From Augochlora pura (lineage: Eukaryota; Arthropoda; Insecta; Hymenoptera; Halictidae): a DNA stretch of 64,000 nt. The DNA lies in the NCBI RefSeq assembly GCF_028453695.1, contig NC_135779.1, positions 6,894,831 to 6,958,830 on the forward strand, read 5' to 3'. Made by a program: the position numbers and the translations under genes. Positions within the stretch are counted from its first letter, which is position 1. Every line of letters starts with the position of its first letter. Under the pieces are notes generated by a model. It searched no databases, was not told the DNA's origin, and saw only the letters and a list, made by a program, of their open reading frames with translations. Shown here piece after piece: positions 49,846 through 60,055 of the stretch.

Positions 49846-50030
49846 CCTCTGACAGTGCTCGGCAGTGACCACGGCGAGGTCCGCGATAGGCTGGAAAATA
49901 ACATCGTGAAATTCGGGGTAGTTTCTAGCAAGCGGCCTCGCGTACAACTCTTTCGCGCTGCAGAGAGCTTCGTGGTACTCTTCCTCGGCGTGCAGCAGTT
50001 TCTCGGTGGCTCTGTACCTGCGATCGGTAT
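49846..50030 (-). CDS. Internal exon encoding the start of a RhoGEF (Dbl-homology)-like domain
   Basis: This 185-nt exon is bounded by an acceptor (CCTTTCAG) and a donor (AGAGG|GTGAGTG). Its first two bases complete a GAT codon begun by the last G of the upstream exon at 50664, and it ends on a codon boundary. It encodes about 62 residues. The segment TEKLLHAEEEYHEAL followed by AKELYARPL resembles conserved region 1 of Dbl-homology domains (E-L-L-x-x-E-x-x-Y-x-x-x-L ... Y-x-x-P-L). The later stretch FHDVIFQPIADLAVVTAEHC resembles the following helix that contacts the loop before CR2. Proteins with this domain activate Rho-family GTPases by nucleotide exchange. The rest of the domain (CR2, CR3) and any PH domain must lie in exons I could not find. 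A multidomain RhoGEF such as an obscurin/UNC-89 relative is possible, but the family is not settled. The exon structure is seen directly; the domain call is by motif resemblance only. Confidence 0.62.
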
Positions 50031-50663
50031 CTGAAAGGTACACCAAAACGAGCGAGGATCAAACGGACGGGTCAGCGAAACGAATCTCGACTACCGTAGC
50101 ATCGAGACAGGGTTGACCATTATTTGGATCGTTTCGAATTCATCTAAAATAATTAGACGAATATTTTGTAGGAATAATGCGAATTTACGCGAATTAATAT
50201 TTCATTTGAACAATTTTTTATTCGAATAATTTTTTTAAAGTAACGCGGAAGAAATAAAAAACAATAAACTACGAGCAAACACTTTGTATTCCATGATCAA
50301 TTATTTTCCGTATACGAATTTCCAAAGGAATAAATTCCTACTCGAACAAATATTTAGCTACATCAATTTTTGTTCAATTGAAAATTATTTTTATTCTATT
50401 TATACGGCACTGTCGCATAAAATAATATAAAAACAAATTTTGATCTACATCAATTTTCCTTCCCTTAAATATACAGTCAACCGCGCCGAATAAAATATTA
50501 TTCGAACAAATATCTACCTAGATCAATTTTTATTATAAATAAAATATTATCTGAATCAATCTTTCTCTAGACAAATTTTTGTTCGAAGCTACGGATAAAT
50601 ATTCCGCCATTTCTGGCCCCGGAGCACCGGGTATCTCGGCGTTCGCCAGAAGGTAGCACCCAC

Positions 50664-50853
50664 CTCCTATCGGATCGTATTGCCTGGCGGAGTCCTCGAT
50701 CAGCAGAACCTCCCCGTGCAGGAGTCCCACGTCGGCGGCGGGGTCGACCTCGGCCCTGGAGCCGGCTAGCAGCAATCGGGGCCTGCAGACCCGGTACTTT
50801 AGCAGCACGGGAGCGACCACGGAGGAGATCGCTCCGGGAGACGCGCCGGGCAG
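50664..50853 (-). CDS. Internal exon immediately upstream of the RhoGEF-like exon
   Basis: This 190-nt exon has an acceptor with a short tract (TCTGATTGCAG) and a donor reading ATAGGAG|GTGGGT. It starts on a codon boundary (CTG CCC GGC) and ends with a single G, which joins the next exon to make GAT, so the two exons are in phase across a 633-bp intron. It encodes 63 residues, beginning LPGASPGAISSVVAPVLLKY and ending SARQYDPIG. The strand is GC-rich, with C or G in most third positions, unlike the AT-rich intron beside it. I do not recognise a named domain. The segment GLLHGEVLLIED could be part of a beta-rich module (SH3- or Ig-like) in front of the Dbl-homology domain, as in several multidomain RhoGEFs, but this is a guess. 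The exon call rests on paired splice sites, phase agreement and composition. Confidence 0.58.
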
Positions 50854-51059
50854 CTGCAATCAGACGCAAACGATGATCGCTGATCCAAGGATAGTCTGCT
50901 GCGAGGCGCAGCCTTGGCTTTTCTTCCAAGAGGCGCGCGAGAAAAATAAAAGGAAGGAACGACTTGCTCGCTGGGGGATTCGACGAAAATTATACAATTG
51001 CGCCGCGGTCGTTTCAATCCTGTTTTTAGAACAGTATGATAGGGTTGGTCGACGTCTGA

Positions 51060-51540
51060 CATAAATATCGACATCCCTTATTACACGCCCTCGCGATTTT
51101 AGTTGAAACTTTCACTCGGAAATGATGATAGTAAAATGAGTAGACCTTGGTAGTTGGTAGGAAGAAGGAATTAAATGACTGCTGAATTGACTTAATTTTA
51201 ATTTTAAGGATTCAATGGCTCCCCAAACTATGATCATCCCTTATAAGACACTTTTACACCGAAGAGGATGCTAGTAAAATAGACCTCGATCATTTCAAGA
51301 AAGAGCGATTTAAAGACCTGATCGTCTCAATCCCAATTCCAATGGTCCCTCGACTCACCAAAGACGGATCATCCCTTATAAAACACTCTTACTCCAAAAA
51401 TCCCACTAGTAAAACAAATAAACCTCTATGAATAATTCAGAGAAAAAAACGCATCAGCAAAACTACTGAATCAAACTTAATCCCAATTTCAATGATCCCT
51501 CGACTCCATAAACTAGGATCATCCCTTATAAAACGCCCCC
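51060..51540 (+). repeat. Degenerate tandem repeat of about 135-165 bp inside the candidate intron
   Basis: CATCCCTTATAA-like text occurs at about 51072, 51236, 51371 and 51521. Copies are linked by AGTAAAATAGACCTCGAT-like and CAATGGTCCCTCGACTC-like segments. The unit length varies, so the array is old. It lies in the proposed 2.8-kb intron between 53663 and 50854. Confidence 0.7.
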
Positions 51541-52079
51541 ACAATTTCCCGATCGCTTCGCAGAAGCCGCCGGTGGATTAAATAGACCTCGATAGTTAAG
51601 AGGAAGAATGTGGAATCATCGCAATCCTCATTTCGAAGGGACTCGGGCTTAACCGTCTGACAAAACTCCGGCCATCCCCCGTAGGATCGCCGCGCGAAGG
51701 ACTCGCACGCATCGCTCGTAATTTAAGGAACGCGAGATCCCACGTTTCGACGATACCTGTCGCCCGGTCGTCTCGATGGCCTCCGGGAGACAGAGCTCCA
51801 CAGGAATATCCTAATTACGGTAGGGGGGCGGGGCACGCGGCGCTCGTAAAACGAGACCTCGGGGCCCAACTTAGACCCCGAAATAGCTTTGTTATTGCGC
51901 GCGTAAAGGCGCAGCAGCCGGTCGGGATTCTTCGGCGCACGAAATTTTTTGGCTGACCGGGACGACGGGAGACAGAGACAGAGAGAGGCAGAGAGAGAGA
52001 GAGAGAGAGAGGCGATTAAACGGCCGTTCGGGCGACCAGATCGTCCTTCTTTTTCTCTTCTGTTCTCTCTTTCTCTCTT

Positions 52080-52245
52080 ACACTCTCCCTCTTTTACACT
52101 CTTTCTCTCTTACACTCTCTCCCTCTTTTACACTCTTTCTCTGTTACACTGTCTTTCTCTCTTACACTCTCTTCCTCTTTTACACTCTTTCTCTCTTACA
52201 CTCTCTTTCTTTTACTCTATCTCTCGCTTGCTGATTCTCTCGTTT

Positions 52246-52303
<58 letters not shown>
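52080..52303 (+). repeat. Pyrimidine tract with TTACACTCTCT units, then (CT)n
   Basis: TCTCTCTTACACTCTC units at 52060-52205 are followed by a pure CT tract of about 55 nt (52249-52303). Confidence 0.93.
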
Positions 52304-52307
<4 letters not shown>

Positions 52308-53663
52308 TCGCTTGCTGTCTCGCTCTCCCGCCGCGGGAGTAACATCGGCCAACGGCCGGATATTTACGATCTGACGACGTAACAGGCTATAGCCCGGTCT
52401 CGGGATCAGATAAAATTCGCGAGCCAGAAGTTGCGCCGGCGAAACGCCTGCCGCGTCACTCTCCTCCACCGGTATTTTCGAGGCGAAACCGACCGCGATG
52501 GATTCAATTTTCTTCGGCGAAAAACGAGGACTCCCGTCCCCCTCGTTGATTTTAATTACGCATCCTTTCGAGAGAACATTGCGTCACTCGAATGTGTTGG
52601 GAAATTTCGGGCGAGGGTAAACCGCGCTGGAACCGCGGTTTCCAAGAAGATGGCTTGTGCCGGAGACTTCGACGACTTTCGCGAAATTTTGTGCGTTCAA
52701 TATTTCTTGAATTTTGTTTTTTTAATATTCTGAAGACAATGTTACGCGAAGGATTGTTATGTCAAGGATTGCCTCGCTTTTTATAGCACGCTTTTTCGTA
52801 GAATACTATGACAAATATAATAGAAATCGTTTGCTTCGAAGACTTGTAATTGTATCGGTTAATTACGATGACGTTCATTAAACATAGAGAGAGAGAGAGA
52901 GACACGTCGGATCTCGCCGGGTCGTTGAAACGGTGGCGAGAGGAGAGGGTCGATCGCGACGGATTAATCGGCTAATAAAGTTGTCCGATAACCCCGGGGC
53001 GATTTGGATCGCGATCCACACCGGAGCTAAGCGAGGCGGCGCGTTCTCTTCCGCCTCTCGACGAGAGAGAACGGTCCGTGGCTGGTGATCGATGTAACGA
53101 CGCTCATTGTCCCGTAATGAGGCTGGGAGGGACAGGATGCTCGTTGCATACGCGTTTCGAACAAACACGCCGGGCGGATTCTCGCAGAAAGAGAGAGAGA
53201 GAGAGAGAGGGGGGTAGTGCCAGCGATCGACGACCGATAGATCGGCGCTAGGATCCGACGCGGCCCCCGTGAAACGAGCGGATCCGCGTTTTCAGAAGAC
53301 GAAAGCCGGAGAAGCGACGATTCGCGTGATCGTGCCGCTCCGCGCAACGGCATTCCCGCGTTCCGGTGAACGATGCATCTAACGACGAACCTGGAGGCGA
53401 TCCGCCGTAATATCAGCCGTAATAAAGGCGATAAAGCCGGGACGGATCGGCCACGTATTTCCATCTAGAATTCACGGACTGGCGCGGCGGTGTCCAACAC
53501 GTCGAGTACAAACTTCCGCGAGTTATGTTCGAAGGCGTCGGGTCTGCGGTCGACCGAGCGCGCTATCCCGGGGGGAAGGCCAGATTTCTGACAGCCTCGA
53601 ACTGCTATCTCGGTTTCCGTCACCGAGAGTTTTGCGGCCACGGAACCCCGGGACACTTACCTC

Positions 53664-53690
53664 GAAACCGTCGAAGGCCGCGTACTCTTA
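53664..53690 (-). CDS. Possible small exon ending at a strong donor (partial, tentative)
   Basis: On the minus strand a near-consensus donor, TTTCGAG|GTAAGTGTC, sits at 53664/53663. It is 2.8 kb upstream of the exon starting at 50853. That exon starts in phase 0, and in phase 0 the bases before this donor read EYAAFDGFE, with an in-frame stop just before the first codon. A very short exon (about 26-27 nt) entered through a weak AAG acceptor would therefore be needed. The left boundary given here is the limit of the open frame, not an observed acceptor. The donor may instead belong to a non-coding 5' exon or be unused. Its orientation and position suit the gene at 49.8-50.9 kb. Confidence 0.27.
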
Positions 53691-55974
53691 CGAAACGTTG
53701 AATCACCGTGAAAAACTGAGCCGATTAGAACTTTGTCGGGGAACCGATCTGTTTCCTCGAAAATCTAGCTTGGACGACCACAATGACATCGAATTTTCCT
53801 ATGCCACGATTCACGCTAAATTTCCTATTCATTTCGACCGATTTAGTAGTCTACGGTTAACCCTTTGCACTCGAGTGGGTTGGCTCTAGAGCACCGGTAA
53901 AATTATTCTATATTTAAAATGAATAAACTGTTAAACAGCGAAGCCATTGGCACGAGTCAGATTGCGTAAAAGTGCACTTTGTTTAATAGAATAGAAATAT
54001 TACTGAGCCAAGAGACGTATTTCAAATTTCCAAGTAAAATAGCCCAAAGGTTTCACCCCTTAAACTATATTAATCAGTCAGACTTTGAAAAAACATTTCG
54101 CACGTAATAAATATAGTTGCCAATCATTTCTGATAAATCGCAACATTTGAATCTTTCGTTATCTGTGAACGAAATTATTAAAAACGAAGAAGCGTTGATC
54201 GCCGAAGCTCCGAAAGAAATGGTGGCGCGAGGGGTTAACGAGCCCGAGGATTTCGATGGCCTGTCCGGGCACCGTTTCCGGATGCCCACCGGCATCAGCC
54301 CCCGTGTACACATCCTGGGGGGTCCGTTCGCGCAAATCCCCGGGCAGATAGCATCGGTATGATTCCGAAGAATCCGGTAGTCGTCGCGGTTCCCCGTTTC
54401 GCCGGCCGTGTACCGTTAATCATATCGAAAACTCCTTTTTTTTTCTTCTTCTCTCTTCTCTCCGGGACGCGGAGAGTGTCAGCGTGCTTATACCGTTCAG
54501 GAATTCGGAGAGCGCTCATTGTGCACCGTGTCCGATCCGACTGCACAAGCCCAGCTGCGCGCGCGCGCGCGCTCTCTCGTGGAGCCGCATTCTTTTCGAT
54601 TATAAAACCGCGGCGCCGTTACACGAAACGTAAAACGATATTGCTGCGATTAACGCGAGGGTATATCGGCGAGGCCGCCCTCTCTCTTTATCACTCTCTC
54701 TCTCTCTCTCTCTTTCGTTTTTTTCTCTCTTTCGTTTGTTCTCTCATTCGTTTTCTCTCCGTCATTCTCTCGTCGACCGTTCTCTGGTACGAGAGCACCG
54801 ATACCCGACGCGTCGCGACGAAACAAGCATCGCGTTATCTCCCGGAGTTTCTGCAGGCGAGCGCGTGTGTGCGCGCGCAAAACGGCCGCGGAGGAAACCG
54901 TGAGCGTGCGCGCGCGGGTCCGCCCACTCTCGCTTTTAATAAAGCCAAACCGGAATCGTAAAGCTGAATCTAAATTGCATAATTATACCGGTACCGTCTT
55001 TCTTCTTCCTTCGTTTTCGCCCGCGTTCCTCTTTCTTTTCGCCCCGTAACCTTCGCGCGGCCTTTCTCTCTCTCTCTCTCCCTCTCTCTCTTTCTCTTTC
55101 TTTCTCAGTTTTCCCTCTCTCTCTCACGGCCCCCTTCTCACCCGCAGCGCGCCAAACTCACGGCAGAGACGAGCGTGCAACCGCGAGCTCATCCTCCCCG
55201 CCGCCGATCTTCTTTGTATTCTAATTAAACTTTCGTTGCCGTAGCGCCGCGGCGAAAGCCGTCCCAACATCATCCGGCGGGATGATTCCGACGCGTACTT
55301 TCCCGAAGAACGATTAGAAGCGATCCGATCGCGCGAGAACTGTTCACCCTTGTTATCGTCTTCGCGACGGCCGGATCACGTTGCATTGTCCAGTATTCTT
55401 CTCCTTCCTTATCGCGCGCAGGCGATAAGAGTCACGTCGGGGTAAGGTTACCGGCTAGGTCGTGCGGTTTTACCGGAACTGCTGATACGCGCGGGAAGCC
55501 GCGATTTCGCGTCGTCGGTGAATCAGACGAAGGCCCGCGGCGAATCTGTTACGGTTGTCGAGTGTGAAATGGAGCAAGAAATGCGCGTAATTGAATTCGA
55601 TTTTTCTTGCAAGAAGAAAAACTTTTTGTTTTCAATCGAAGCACCTACATGACTCCCCGGCTAGATTGGAAGAAGCCGCGACCCCGTTCGCCAATGTAGG
55701 AACAATCCGTTTGATGAGCGGTAAACGGTCCCCCACTTGGCTAAGATTTTCAACGCGGCGCGCGGGGTCGCCGGACTAATTTCTTTTCAATTCGGAGAAT
55801 TGCGCCATTGGCCGATTACCGTCTAGGAGGGGCCCTCGAATGGAATTAGAAGAAAGCGAGCGCGCGCGCGCACGTTCGGCATTGTTTCGCGTCGACGGGC
55901 GTCTGGAACGATCGTGCTAGCCTCTCTCGGATGTTTCGGATCCCTGTTTCGACTGATCGATATATTCGTCGAGA

Positions 55975-56185
55975 TCGAGGGGTCGTTGAACCTCTTAGAT
56001 ATTTGTCGAGGAAAATTAGAGGATCGCTAAACCTCTCGAATGTTTGTCGAAGAAAATTAAAGGGTCATTGAACTTTGGATATAACGTCGAGGAAAATCCA
56101 GAGGGTCGCTGAACTTTGGATATAATATCGAAGAAAATCAAAAGGTCATTGAACTTTTAGATATTCGTCGAAGAGAAGCGACGAA
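55975..56185 (+). repeat. About 45-bp minisatellite, five copies
   Basis: Units of GGTCGTTGAACCTCTTAGAT plus TTGTCGAGGAAAATTAGA, increasingly diverged to the right. Confidence 0.85.
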
Positions 56186-57424
56186 GATCCAAACTTTACT
56201 AGATTAAAAAAAAATAATGGATTAAAGTTTCGATTAGCTGAACGATGGTGTACGAAAAGGAAGCCTACTTTTCCCATTGAAACTTTTATCTTTTGTGTTT
56301 CGAAATAGTTGAAATTCTAAAGAAAAAGCCGATTTATTGGCTACCACCGAAATATTTCGACAGCTCTCGCAACCAGTTCTATTACATTAATTTTATTATA
56401 ATAACATAATAAATCACAATAACAGAGCTCCCACTGGCACTTTTATCTCAGCAGTAGATAACAAATTATTCTTTACCACGACAACCGATTGGGCAGCGAA
56501 TCGATCCTGGTAAAAAGCCGATTTACACCGATCGTTAAAGAGTTAAGCGGGGTTCGTGGAATTATGTTTCACGCGGAGATTTCGAGAGCGTCGAGCACCG
56601 CAGTGGATATCGCAACCGAGTTTCCCTCGGCAAGTGCACGGATCACGCGCGGTTGCCAAAACGTCGTTACTCAATATCGGTTGCCAATAATGGGTCGAGA
56701 GCTACGATTGTCATGCAACCCACAGAACGAAGGCCACACCAAGCAGACAAGTCTATAGTATAGTATGGTACAGTGTAGTAGTATTCTATATAGCATAGTA
56801 AGTATCTATATGTATGTATGTGTATGTATATGTATGTATGTGCGCGGCGTGGCAGGACGCGCGCGATGCTCGTTGCACGCGCGCGGTCTCCGGTGTCGCC
56901 CACGGAAAACCGATCGAATTCGCCTAACCAGAGAACCCATTCGTCCAGTCGTCGACCGGCTCGATCCGATCAAACCATTGAATTAAAGCGCGTGCGCGAC
57001 AAAACGTTTCGGGGTTTCACTGCCCATAAAAATGAGCATAAACGAAAGATAAAACGCCGGAACGTTTGATATCGGCCGGCCGGAATTGATAGCCGTGTAA
57101 TAAAGTTAACGAGGAGACCCACGGACATTTGTTGCCAGTCCGTCCTTGCACGTGTTGCGCGCGGAACGCGACAACGTTTACGGGTGCGGAATAAAACCCT
57201 TATTCCGGTTGAAGACGGTTTTAATTGGACCGCGGATGTTCGCGCCGAACGAAAATCGTGTTTCTTGGTTTCTTTTTCTTGATAATTTCACGTCGACGCG
57301 GGGATATTTTTAATTTATATATATTATTATTTTTTATATTAATATAAATGTAGTTGTATTGTATAATATGATAAATGCATAAAATCTGTTTTTAGACTAG
57401 TTTCAGTTCTTTTTCAATAAGTTA

Positions 57425-57427
<3 letters not shown>

Positions 57428-57480
<53 letters not shown>
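57428..57480 (+). repeat. (TC)n microsatellite
   Basis: A TC tract of about 53 nt with one interruption. Confidence 0.95.
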
Positions 57481-57482
<2 letters not shown>

Positions 57483-58163
57483 GTTTCTATGAAGTTTCGA
57501 CTTTACGCGTGCAACTTATCGCTTTCATTACGATTATTGCCAAATTTGTAGACATGTTAATGTAAATCGCTCTCGTCTCGTACATAAACCGTTGTTTCTC
57601 CAGAGTCTCGGCCCGCGAAGTGGGAGAAAGGCGAGAAAGCCGTAGAGGGGACGTATTTATACGTCGACGGGCAGCGGGACGGGCTCATTTAGCCGTTCGG
57701 CGACCTTCGATGCACGGTGCAAAGAAGGCGGTTTCGCAAAAATGAATAAGCGACAACATGATGTCATTGACTGAATGATTCTCGAGAGATTTCCATTGAC
57801 AGGAGAGAGCAAGTTTTCCGCGTGGGTCGCGTCGCGGTCTAGAGAGGAGACAGAAGAGTTCGGAGTCGTCGGTCGTTGGTTTTTTGGTTCGTTTCCTCTG
57901 CAAACACCCGGTAGAGACGGCCACCGCGGCGCAAACACATGCGACCGGTATGGGCTTAATAAAACTACCGGTCCGCGCGGACGCAAAAAAGTGTGCGAAC
58001 GTGGAGGCGAGACTCTCTCGAGAGCGGAGAACCGAGCAGCCAGGAGAGACAGGCCGCTGCTGGCGTGTGCTAGCAGCGTTCTAGGCCTCGCCCATGCCGG
58101 ATCGAGCGATTCAACCAATTCGTCGAACCGCAACAGTCTCTACCCGTTCTTTTTCTCTCTCCT

Positions 58164-58167
<4 letters not shown>

Positions 58168-58238
<71 letters not shown>
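58168..58238 (+). repeat. (CT)n microsatellite, about 70 nt
   Basis: The longest nearly pure CT tract in the window, with one TTT interruption. Confidence 0.95.
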
Positions 58239-58725
58239 GTCCCTTTCGCTTAACAGTCGAATCGGCCGCCGGGAGCGTGCCTATGCGAGCATCTACGAGC
58301 CGTCTCGCGCGCGTCCCATCGCGTCGCCGTCGTCGCCGCGATTCGTGAGAACACTGGCGCGAATGAGGGATCGCCATGCGACACCACGCGCGGATCGACC
58401 GGGATGCGCGCGATGCATTATACATAGACCCCGTTGAAAATCTATCCCGGATCGCGAAGCCACCTGAAAATCGAGGGAATTCCGATGAATCGCGGCGGGG
58501 ACCGAGGACGACTTCGTTGTCGCAGCGCCTACGCAGCCCCGCCAAGTTCAGAAGTCCGCTTCCTACTAAATGCGCCGGTCTCTCGGCGCTGGTTTGTCGG
58601 ACCTGGGGCAAACCCTAACACAAGGCGCGACGGCAATTAACCTGTTAAACGGACGACTCTCCACGGCCGGACGGAGAGATAATTATCGGGACGATTGCTG
58701 TGTGCCGACGTCGCTTTGGGTCGAC

Positions 58726-58810
58726 GATTTTTATGCAATTTTTGCTGGAATTTTATGCAATTTTTGCTGGAATTTTATGCAATTCTTGCTGGAATTTTAT
58801 GCAATTTTAA
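58726..58810 (+). repeat. 22-bp tandem repeat, almost four copies
   Basis: ATTTTATGCAATTTTTGCTGG units with a single T-to-C change in the third copy. Near identity suggests a recent origin. Confidence 0.95.
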
Positions 58811-59856
58811 TTACAGAAAGATCGTTTCGTTGGCGAAAGGATTAGTCATGGAGAATAAAAGTGCAATTGGTATTGTTCATTTATACGTTTTGCTGTGTTT
58901 TGATCATTTGTGACACGATATAAGTACGCTAAGATGGCTTTCTATTTTTCGAGTATTTTTCGAAGACTCCGAAGTGAACGAAGAGACGGCTGAAAGTCCG
59001 TTTAGATCTGTCGCGGAGAAAATCCGCGCGGCAGCTTCTTCCTAAGATGTTGCGGAGCAAGATTGTCGCGAAACTCGTTTTGTTGCGACGGCTTTTCTCC
59101 TCTGCAAACACTGGCCGAAATTCGTCACAGTGCAGCAGAGACGAGTAGAAAGCTGCGACAAGTGTTAAGTGGACGGCTCCTTCGGGCTAATTGTTTGGAC
59201 GTGGCTGTGCGAGACGATTTCGAACGAGGTGAACAAATTGGAAATACTTCAGGACTATTTAGAACGTATTTAGCGATCTAATAAAAACAATGACAATTCT
59301 ACATACCGTGTATATTGCAAATACACGCCTAAAATGCACGAAGTAAATTCTCAGTGATTTCATTAATTCTTTGAACCACAGAATTTCAGAGAACAGATAA
59401 ATCCATGTTGCACGAAAAGTGGGACATTTATAATCCCACCGTGCTTCAAAGAGTGAAATCGATTTCACTTTTCTCAGTGAAATTTTAAACCTTATAATTT
59501 CTTTCTTTTAGTCACCATCATTTCTTAAGAGCGAAAAATCTATTATTTTTTACGGACAGGATTATCAGATACGCAACAGCATAAATTCCATCAGCGACTC
59601 TTAAATCTCCGTCGTCGTTCGCGCGTCGTACTTTCTAATTAAATCGCTGTACATTTGACATTCTTTAATCTAGTCTCTTGCTTATTCGACAGATAATAAC
59701 AATGATCGCCGGCAGTCGCCGAAACGCGTTCCATCGTAGAAAGCGCGACAGTAGGCGCGGATCCGACGACGGTATTTCCGCTGCTTAACCGTCGAGGTTA
59801 AAGCCGTCTAATGACTGTTTACGCTCGACGCCGTCCACAATGAAGTCGTTAAGCCC

Positions 59857-60055
59857 GAGAGACCGACGGAGTTTGAGAGAGACCGACGGAATTTAAGAGA
59901 GACCGACGGAATTTAAGAGAGAACTCTCTGACGAGCGAGAAAATTCGCGAAAACTTGTGCGACGCGAATCGGCGAGCGAGGAAATTCGCGAAAAATTGTG
60001 CGACGCGAATCGGCGAGCGAGAAAATTCGCGAAAATTTTGGCGACGCGGAATCGC
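59857..60055 (+). repeat. Two adjacent tandem repeats, 20 bp and 41 bp
   Basis: GAGAGACCGACGGAATTTAA occurs three times (59857-59920). It is followed by three 41-bp units containing GCGAGAAAATTCGCGAAAA and GTGCGACGCGAATCG (59931-60055). Confidence 0.93.

Noticed and set aside
57775..58437. 220-codon plus frame
   Set aside because: Its centre is the long (CT)n microsatellite (poly Ser-Leu). The flanks carry no motif.
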